Part shown: positions 58,834-64,000 of the stretch, one piece after another
Position numbering within the stretch: the stretch's first letter is position 1
Layout: each line of letters opens with the position of its first letter
NCBI GenBank assembly: GCA_034423015.1
Contig: DAOUJG010000055.1
Location: 16,486-80,485, forward strand
Origin: JAGWBJ01 sp034423015
GTDB lineage: Bacteria > Chloroflexota > Dehalococcoidia > Lucifugimonadales > JAGWBF01
Reading direction: 5' to 3'
Length of the DNA stretch: 64,000 nucleotides
Translations under genes and position numbers: made by a program
The notes under the pieces: generated by a model
Databases searched by the model: none
Told to the model about the DNA's origin: nothing
The model's input: only the letters and a program-made list of their open reading frames with translations

Positions 58834-59289
58834 GTGCCGACCTATGTGAACCCGGATGCGTGCAACTCCTGCACCGGAGTCCATCAGGGCCCGCTGTGCG
58901 TGTACATCTGCCCGGGCGACCTGATGGTCCTCGAGCAGGACAGCATGAAGGGGCTGAACAGGGAACCGGACATGTGCTCCGAGTGCTTCGCCTGCGTCAA
59001 GATGTGCCCGGAGGGCGCCATCGAGGCCAGGGGATACGCAGACTTCGTGCCCCTGGGCGCCACCGTCAAGCCCAAGAGGGGCGAACGGGAGATATTCTGG
59101 GAGGTGAAGTTCAGGGACGGACGGCGTCTCACCTACACCTATCCCATAAGAAGCACCACCGTTGGCTCGACGGAGCCCTACAAGGGCTTCGCGGCCCCTT
59201 CCGAGTCCGCCCTGAGGGGAGGGTCCCTGGCGGGCGAGGAGATATGGCTGGGAGTCGACGCCCTGCCGTCGCCGGCGGGCACCGACTAG
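58834..59289 (+). CDS. aprB: Adenylylsulfate reductase beta subunit
   Basis: The iron-sulfur electron-transfer subunit of APS reductase. The 151-residue protein has two 4Fe-4S motifs, CNSCTGVHQGPLCVYICP (with the family's insertion) and CSECFACVKMCP, followed by EGAIEARGYADFVPLGATV, which is highly characteristic of AprB, and a C-terminal tail that wraps AprA. GTG 58834 has GAGG 8 nt upstream; the ATG two bases before it is in another frame. It is 66 bp before aprA. Confidence 0.96.
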   Translation: MPTYVNPDACNSCTGVHQGPLCVYICPGDLMVLEQDSMKGLNREPDMCSECFACVKMCPEGAIEARGYADFVPLGATVKPKRGEREIFWEVKFRDGRRLTYTYPIRSTTVGSTEPYKGFAAPSESALRGGSLAGEEIWLGVDALPSPAGTD

Positions 59290-59355
59290 CTCCCGGGACC
59301 GGGCCTCTGGGCCCGCCAACCAAATCACGGCCGATCAGACCAGGAGGACGAACCT

Positions 59356-61212
59356 ATGGCATCACCCACCACCGAGGTAGTCGAGTGCGACGTTCTGGTG
59401 ATAGGGGGCGGCATGTCCGGCTGCGGCGCCGCCTTCGAGGCCCGGTACTGGGGAGAGGGACTGAGGGTGGTGATGGTGGAGAAGGCGGCCGTGGAGAGGA
59501 GCGGCGCCACCGGTGAGGGCCTGTCGGCCATCAACTGCTACATGGGCATGAGGTGGGGCTGGAACACTCCCGAGGACTTCGTCACCTACGTGGTGAACGA
59601 CATGATGGGGCTGGCCCGGGAGGACCTGGTATACGACGTGGGCCGCCACGTGGACGCCACGGTCCACATGTGGGAGGACTGGGGGCTTCCCATCTGGAAG
59701 AAGCCCGACGGCACCTACGAGCGGGTCGGCCGGTGGCAGATACCGATCCACGGCGAGTCCATCAAGCCCATCGTGGCCGAGGGTCCCAGACACGCCCTGG
59801 GCCGGGACAATATCTACGAGCGAGTCCTCATCACCCAGCTCCTCACGGACTCCCGGGACTCCAACCGCATCGCCGGCGCCATCGGCTTCGGCGTACGGGA
59901 CGGTAAGATATACGTCTTCAAGGCCCGCGCCGTCATCTGCACCGCCGGCGGCGCGTCCAACGTCTTCCGGCCCAAGTCCACCTCCGAGGGACTGGGCCGG
60001 ACCTGGTACTCGGTGTTCGACACCGGTTCCGTGTACGGGCTGGTCATTCCCACCGGCGCCGAGATGACCCAGATGGAGCACCGCTTCGTGCCCAGCCGGT
60101 TCAAGGACGGCTACGGACCCATCGGCATGTGGTTCCAGTTCTTCAAGGCCCGGGCCACCAACGCCCTGGGCGAGGACTACACCGTCACCAGGGCGGACGT
60201 GCTCAAGGAGTACGAGCCCTACGGAACGGCGGTCCCCACCCCGACCCCGCTGCGGAACCACCAGATGTTCCTTGACATCATGGAGGGCAAGGGGCCCATC
60301 TACATCAGGACCGAGGAAGCCATCGCCAACCTGGCCCAGTCCGACCCCGCCAGGCTGGAGGAGATCAAGGCGGAGGCGTGGGAGGACTTCCTGGACATGA
60401 CCATCTCCCAGGCCCTGATGTGGGCCGCCCAGAACATCGCCCCAGAGGACACCCCGTCGGAGATCGTCCTGGCCGAACCCTACATCATGGGCTCCCATTC
60501 GGGGGAGGCTGGGGCCTGGGTCAGCGGCCCCGACGACCTGAACGGAGAGTACCGGTGGGGCTACAACCGCATGACCACCGTCCAGGGCCTGTTCGCCGGC
60601 GGAGACGGGGTTGGGGCCGCGCCCCACAAGTTCTCCTCGGGCTCCTTCACCGAGGGCAGGCTGGCGGCCAAGGCGGCCGTCGCCTACGTCCGGGACAACG
60701 CCGACGCCCCCCGCATCGACGCCTCCGAGGTGGAGCGGATCAAGAGGGATATCCTCCGCCCCCTGAAGACCTTCTCCTCCCACAGGAGCACGTCCACAAG
60801 CCAGGAGATCAACCCCAACTACATCCTGCCCAGGCAGGGCCTGGTGAGGCTGCAGAAGATCATGGACGAGTACGCGGCGGGCACGTCGGCCATGTACTCG
60901 ACCACCGACGCCGTACTCAACCGTGGCCTGGAGCTGCTCACCATGCTCCGGGAGGACCTGGAGCACCTGGCAGCCCGGGACACCCACGAGCTGATGCGTT
61001 GCTGGGAGCTGGTGCACCGGGCTTGGGTCGGCGAGATCCACGTACGCCACCTGCTCCACCGCAAGGAGACCCGCTGGCCCGGGTACTACTACAGGCAGGA
61101 CTATCCGAAGCTTGACGACGCCAACTGGAGGGTGTTCGTCAACTCCAGGCGGGACCCCGAGACCGGCCAGTGGGACGTGTTCACCCGCCCCTACCACCCC
61201 CTGGCCTCCTGA
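59356..61212 (+). CDS. aprA: Adenylylsulfate reductase alpha subunit
   Basis: The FAD subunit, interconverting APS with sulfite + AMP. The 618-residue protein opens VVECDVLVIGGGMSGCGAAF, has the AprA-type ERSGATGEGLSAINCYMG, GLPIWKKPDGTYERVGRW, the substrate region YEPYGTAVPTPTPLRNHQ, FAGGDGVGAAPHKFSSGSF near the flavin, and the late WPGYYYRQDYPKLDD block. It belongs to the succinate dehydrogenase/fumarate reductase superfamily, but these blocks and the aprB neighbour settle the assignment. ATG 59356 has AGGAGG upstream. Neither Qmo nor AprM genes and no dsr genes are in the window. Confidence 0.96.
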   Translation: MASPTTEVVECDVLVIGGGMSGCGAAFEARYWGEGLRVVMVEKAAVERSGATGEGLSAINCYMGMRWGWNTPEDFVTYVVNDMMGLAREDLVYDVGRHVDATVHMWEDWGLPIWKKPDGTYERVGRWQIPIHGESIKPIVAEGPRHALGRDNIYERVLITQLLTDSRDSNRIAGAIGFGVRDGKIYVFKARAVICTAGGASNVFRPKSTSEGLGRTWYSVFDTGSVYGLVIPTGAEMTQMEHRFVPSRFKDGYGPIGMWFQFFKARATNALGEDYTVTRADVLKEYEPYGTAVPTPTPLRNHQMFLDIMEGKGPIYIRTEEAIANLAQSDPARLEEIKAEAWEDFLDMTISQALMWAAQNIAPEDTPSEIVLAEPYIMGSHSGEAGAWVSGPDDLNGEYRWGYNRMTTVQGLFAGGDGVGAAPHKFSSGSFTEGRLAAKAAVAYVRDNADAPRIDASEVERIKRDILRPLKTFSSHRSTSTSQEINPNYILPRQGLVRLQKIMDEYAAGTSAMYSTTDAVLNRGLELLTMLREDLEHLAARDTHELMRCWELVHRAWVGEIHVRHLLHRKETRWPGYYYRQDYPKLDDANWRVFVNSRRDPETGQWDVFTRPYHPLAS

Positions 61213-61233
61213 CCCTGCGCCTATACAAGCTCC

Positions 61234-61254
61234 GACAGGCTCGGCTATACTGTC
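61234..61254 (+). promoter_or_regulatory. Candidate -10 and inverted repeat upstream of the ECF sigma gene
   Basis: TATACT (61246-61251) lies within an inverted pair GACAG (61234-61238) and CTGTC (61250-61254). There is no good -35. An ECF factor usually reads its own promoter, whose sequence cannot be guessed here. Confidence 0.35.
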
Positions 61255-61347
61255 CGCAGATGCCGCGATAGCGCGGGCAGAAGAACATTCCCCGGCCTGT
61301 CCGGACGCGAGAATCCGCCCAAGCCTCCCGTTCGTAAGTACCACCGG

Positions 61348-61956
61348 ATGGGCCCTGTCTCCAGGCATGAAGGGACTGGGTTGCTCGACTACGAAGACCT
61401 GCGGGACGACCAGCTCATCACGCTGATCTCCAATGGGGAGAAAGAAGCGCTGGAGGCTTTCTATAACCGCTACGCGTCTTCCGCCCTCTCCCTGGCAAGG
61501 TACATGTTGAGGGACGCCACACTCGCAGAGGAAGTCACCCAGGACATATTCGTCAACCTGTGGCGAAAGGCCTCCAGCTTCAACCCCCAGCGGGGCAAGC
61601 CCAAGTCCTGGTTCATGAGCATCGCGCACCACAGGATCATCGACGTGATCAGGTCCAGAAAGCGGCAGGCCCAGTCCACCAACGAGGTGGCCCATGAGCT
61701 CCTGGACCTGCACCCAAGCTCGTCTCCGGGGACCGAGGAGCTGGCCTACCGGAACCTGGCCCGGGACAGCATCCTCAAGGCACTGGCCGACCTTCCCCCG
61801 GAGCAGCGCCAGGTGATCGTCATGGCCTACTTCGAAGGGTATTCACAATCGGAGATCGCGGCCAAGCTTGGACAACCCCTGGGCACGGTAAAGACACGGG
61901 TGCGCCTCGGCATGCAAAAGCTGCGCGCAAACTTCCCGGACCGGGATGTGGCCTAG
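61348..61956 (+). CDS. ECF-family RNA polymerase sigma factor
   Basis: A 202-residue sigma-70 factor with only regions 2 and 4. Region 2 includes EAFYNRYASSALSLARYMLR, EEVTQDIFVNLWRKASSF and WFMSIAHHRIIDVIRSRKRQ. Region 4 has LPPEQRQVIVMAYFEGYSQS and EIAAKLGQPLGTVKTRVRLG, the helix-turn-helix for the -35. ATG 61348 is first; a TTG at 61381 is also possible. It is followed after 3 bp by a membrane anti-sigma gene. The cluster follows aprBA on the same strand with its own spacing, so a link is possible but not shown. Confidence 0.93.
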   Translation: MGPVSRHEGTGLLDYEDLRDDQLITLISNGEKEALEAFYNRYASSALSLARYMLRDATLAEEVTQDIFVNLWRKASSFNPQRGKPKSWFMSIAHHRIIDVIRSRKRQAQSTNEVAHELLDLHPSSSPGTEELAYRNLARDSILKALADLPPEQRQVIVMAYFEGYSQSEIAAKLGQPLGTVKTRVRLGMQKLRANFPDRDVA

Positions 61957-61959
61957 ACC

Positions 61960-62757
61960 GTGGACTGCCGCGAAGTAGAAGATAGCCTAAGCGCCTACGC
62001 CCTGGACGCCCTGAGCGCCGACGAGGCCCTGGAGGTGGAGCGACACCTGGAGGTGTGCCCCTTCTGCACTGCGCTCCTGCGGGAGCATACCCACGTGGCG
62101 GCGTCACTGGCCATGGTCTCCGGGAACGTCCTGCCGCCCGAGTCCCTGAAACGGGCCACCTTGAAGCGGGTGGGAAGGCTCTCCCGCCGACGACCCACGT
62201 TCGACTTCCAGGGGTTCACCCTGGGGCGGGTGGCCCTGGCGGCCACGTCTTCCCTTTCCGTTATACTGATCGGAGCCTTGGTCGGCATCGGCATCGTGAA
62301 CCTGCACCTGTCCAACGAGATCGAGAGCCTGCAGGAGAACAACGCCACGCTCGTGTCCCAGATCACCAACCTGAAGGAGATGGACGGCAAGCTGGAGGAC
62401 ATGTTCCACGAGCAGCGGTCCGTGAGCTACATGATGGCGTCGGCGGGCAGCGAGACGGTGTCCCTCCAGGGTGGAGACGCCCAGGGCGTGCTGCTGATCT
62501 CCTCCCAGGGGGGAACCGGCCTTCTCATGGCCAGGGGCCTGCAGCCGCCCAGTGACGAGCGGGGCTACTACGTGTGGCTGCGCAAGGAGGGGGGCCAGCC
62601 GTTCATGGTGGGCCGCCTGACCGTCGACGACACCGGCTGGGGGGCCCTCACCCTGTGGCCCAACCAGCCCATCCACGTCTTCCATCAGGTCGTGGTGGCC
62701 GAGCCCGAGGGGGCGCCGTCACAGCCGGTGCTCTGGGGCTCCATAGCCTCCCGCTAA
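61960..62757 (+). CDS. Membrane anti-sigma factor (zinc-finger + RskA-type domain)
   Basis: A 265-residue partner of the preceding sigma factor. The N-terminal ~70 residues are an anti-sigma domain with the HX3CX2C zinc motif (RHLEVCPFC). A single transmembrane helix lies near 90-112 (SLSVILIGALVGIGIVN). A coiled-coil stretch (SNEIESLQENNATLVSQIT) follows, then an external RskA-type domain (YYVWLRKEGGQPFMVGRLTV). Signals outside the membrane should lead to cleavage and release of the sigma factor. It starts at GTG 61960, 3 bp after the sigma stop. Confidence 0.92.
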   Translation: MDCREVEDSLSAYALDALSADEALEVERHLEVCPFCTALLREHTHVAASLAMVSGNVLPPESLKRATLKRVGRLSRRRPTFDFQGFTLGRVALAATSSLSVILIGALVGIGIVNLHLSNEIESLQENNATLVSQITNLKEMDGKLEDMFHEQRSVSYMMASAGSETVSLQGGDAQGVLLISSQGGTGLLMARGLQPPSDERGYYVWLRKEGGQPFMVGRLTVDDTGWGALTLWPNQPIHVFHQVVVAEPEGAPSQPVLWGSIASR

Positions 62758-62847
62758 GAGAGACCGCCTCGGCCTCGTACTTCTTCCCTAGCGGGGCGCG
62801 CGTCACGGATTCGCCATCAGCGCCATGCCAGCCGCCCACTACGGGCC

Positions 62848-64000
62848 CTAGCTCTTGCCGTTCTGCTCCCACAGGGCTTCCAGGACGGCGCCCGGAGACA
62901 TGGGCAGGGTGTTCATCCTGACGCCCACGGCGTCATGTATGGCGTTTGCCACCGCCGCCAGGGGCGGCACGATGGGCACCTCGCCCACTCCCCGCACGCC
63001 GTAGGGGTGTCCCGGGTTGGGGACCTCCACGATGACCGTGTCGATCATGGGCAGGTCCAGGCTGGTGGGCATCCTGTAGTCCAGGAAGCTGGAGTTGGCC
63101 ATCTCCGCCTTGTCGTTGAAGAAGTACTCCTCGTTGAGGGCCCAGCCGATCCCCTGGGCCACGCCGCCCTGTATCTGCCCCTCCACGTAGCCGGGATGGA
63201 TGGCCTTCCCCGCGTCCTGCAGCGCCGTGTAGCGGAGTATGTCGACCTTGCCCGTATCCGGGTCCACCTCCACGTCGGCGATGTGGACGGCGAAGGCGCT
63301 GCCCACGCTCTTCGGGTCGACGTTGGCCCGGCCGACGATGGGGCCGCCGGTGCCATTGAGCATGCTCGCCAGCTCCCTGAAGGTGAACCGGAGCTCCGGG
63401 TCCGACTTGTGGGAGATGGCCCCGCTGGAGTATTCGATGTCCTCAGCGGACACGTCCCAAATGGTGGCGGCCCGCTCGATCATCTGCCGCTTTACGTCCT
63501 GGGCCGCTTCGTAGCTTGCCCAGCCGGTCTTGAAGGCCACGCCGCTGCCGCCGGTCATGGAGGTGAACCCCACCGAGTCCGTGTCCCCCACCTGGGGCCG
63601 CACGTCCTCGGCCTCCAGCCCCAGCACCTCGGCCACGTGCATGGCGGCCACGGCCCGGGAGCCGCCGATGTCCGGCGACCCCTCCACCAGGCTCACGGTA
63701 CCGTCGGCGTTCACGCTGGCGGTGGCGCTGGCCGGGCCCGTGCCGTTGAACCAGAACCCGCCGGCCACGCCCCGGCCCCTGTTGGGCCCCTCCAGCGGCG
63801 TCGAGTAGTGGGGGTGCTCCTTGGCCGCCTGTATCGTCTCCAGGTATCCTATGGACGGGAGCCTGGGGCCGTTGACCCGGCGGGTCCCCTCCTTGGCGCC
63901 GTTGAGCGTCCGGAACTCCAGGGGGTCCATGCCCAGCTTCTCGCACATCTCGTCGATGACCGCCTCCACTGCGAAGGAGCTGGCGGGTGAGCCCGGCGCC
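62848..64000 (-). CDS. Molybdenum hydroxylase large subunit (xanthine/CO dehydrogenase family), C-terminal part
   Basis: The last ~384 residues of a molybdopterin-binding subunit; the 5' end lies beyond the window. It has APGSPASSFAVEAVIDEM, a typical start of the second Moco region, then NRGRGVAGGFWF, GSPDIGGSR, IADVEVDPDTGKV, GQIQGGVAQGIGWAL and the active-site Glu in GVRGVGEVPIVPP. The family hydroxylates carbon centres of xanthine, aldehydes, CO or aromatic substrates. The substrate cannot be told without the N-terminal half and the FAD and FeS subunits. A CoxG-type helper is in the window but 14 kb away. Confidence 0.92.
   Translation of the reverse strand, partial: APGSPASSFAVEAVIDEMCEKLGMDPLEFRTLNGAKEGTRRVNGPRLPSIGYLETIQAAKEHPHYSTPLEGPNRGRGVAGGFWFNGTGPASATASVNADGTVSLVEGSPDIGGSRAVAAMHVAEVLGLEAEDVRPQVGDTDSVGFTSMTGGSGVAFKTGWASYEAAQDVKRQMIERAATIWDVSAEDIEYSSGAISHKSDPELRFTFRELASMLNGTGGPIVGRANVDPKSVGSAFAVHIADVEVDPDTGKVDILRYTALQDAGKAIHPGYVEGQIQGGVAQGIGWALNEEYFFNDKAEMANSSFLDYRMPTSLDLPMIDTVIVEVPNPGHPYGVRGVGEVPIVPPLAAVANAIHDAVGVRMNTLPMSPGAVLEALWEQNGKS

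Noticed and set aside
59362..61713. A 783-codon open frame on the minus strand
   Set aside because: It is antisense to aprA, which has unmistakable motifs; the frame is a codon-bias shadow.
1..64000. Prophage, transposon, rRNA or tRNA genes
   Set aside because: No integrase, transposase, phage structural gene, terminal inverted repeat, rRNA-like sequence or tRNA cloverleaf was recognised by eye; a tRNAscan and Rfam search would settle small RNAs.

Overview
The window is a contiguous, high-GC, gene-dense bacterial chromosome segment with short intergenic gaps, many 1-17 nt gene overlaps and frequent GTG/TTG starts. The gene set combines an aerobic A-type cytochrome oxidase with a cytochrome-c-tailed subunit II, F420 biosynthesis (cofC, cofD, cofG, cofH) with an F420-type luciferase-like oxidoreductase, a duplicated NIPSNAP protein, two related MFS transporters, and the rpmB/fakA/degV/recG neighbourhood. 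My inference is a Chloroflexota bacterium of the Dehalococcoidia/SAR202 type. No rRNA, tRNA, CRISPR array, transposase or phage gene was recognised.

Layout. 1-6.5 kb: a minus-strand respiratory operon ctaA-ctaB-ctaC-ctaD-ctaE-ctaF, running off the left edge. 6.5-8.6 kb: GNAT, Nudix and alpha/beta hydrolase genes. 8.6-13.7 kb: an iron/manganese island with a DtxR-family regulator, a divergent Fe(III)-type ABC permease and ATPase under a promoter carrying a palindromic operator, and a convergent ferritin-like/VIT1 exporter. 13.8-21.2 kb: fabI, a secreted nuclease, an LLM oxidoreductase, cofC-cofD-cofH-cofG and NIPSNAP. 21.2-24 kb: ruvB and argS. 24.3-28.3 kb: a vapB-vapC pair translationally coupled to a large one-chain restriction-modification-like protein whose likely specificity region is a low-GC patch. 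28.4-33.9 kb: recG, degV, fakA and divergent rpmB. 33.9-43.4 kb: the arginine operon argJ-argB-UPF0182-argD-argG-argH-rpe. 43.5-48 kb: leuS and prkA. 48.2-51.3 kb: an SRPBCC protein, plsY, a small membrane protein, a PAP2 protein lacking its catalytic histidine, and ilvE. 51.4-54.2 kb: a ComEA-like protein and an SDR-MFS pair. 54.4-61.2 kb: a hydantoinase-like amidohydrolase, then ATP sulfurylase (sat), a second MFS transporter and adenylylsulfate reductase (aprB, aprA). 61.3-62.8 kb: an ECF sigma factor and its anti-sigma factor. 62.8-64 kb: the C-terminal part of a molybdenum hydroxylase large subunit, cut by the right edge.

The most interesting points are: (1) sat-MFS-aprBA, a dissimilatory sulfur module, with a promoter, a foldable ~110-nt leader and an intrinsic terminator-like hairpin between sat and the MFS gene, which looks like an undescribed cis-regulatory RNA or small RNA; (2) the metal-homeostasis island, whose DtxR-type regulator has a metal site matching neither the iron nor the manganese class; and (3) the vapBC-R-M operon with a mosaic specificity domain. 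Lesser oddities are an apparent CTG start for fabI, a PAP2 protein without its nucleophile, and a UPF0182 membrane protein locked into the arginine operon.
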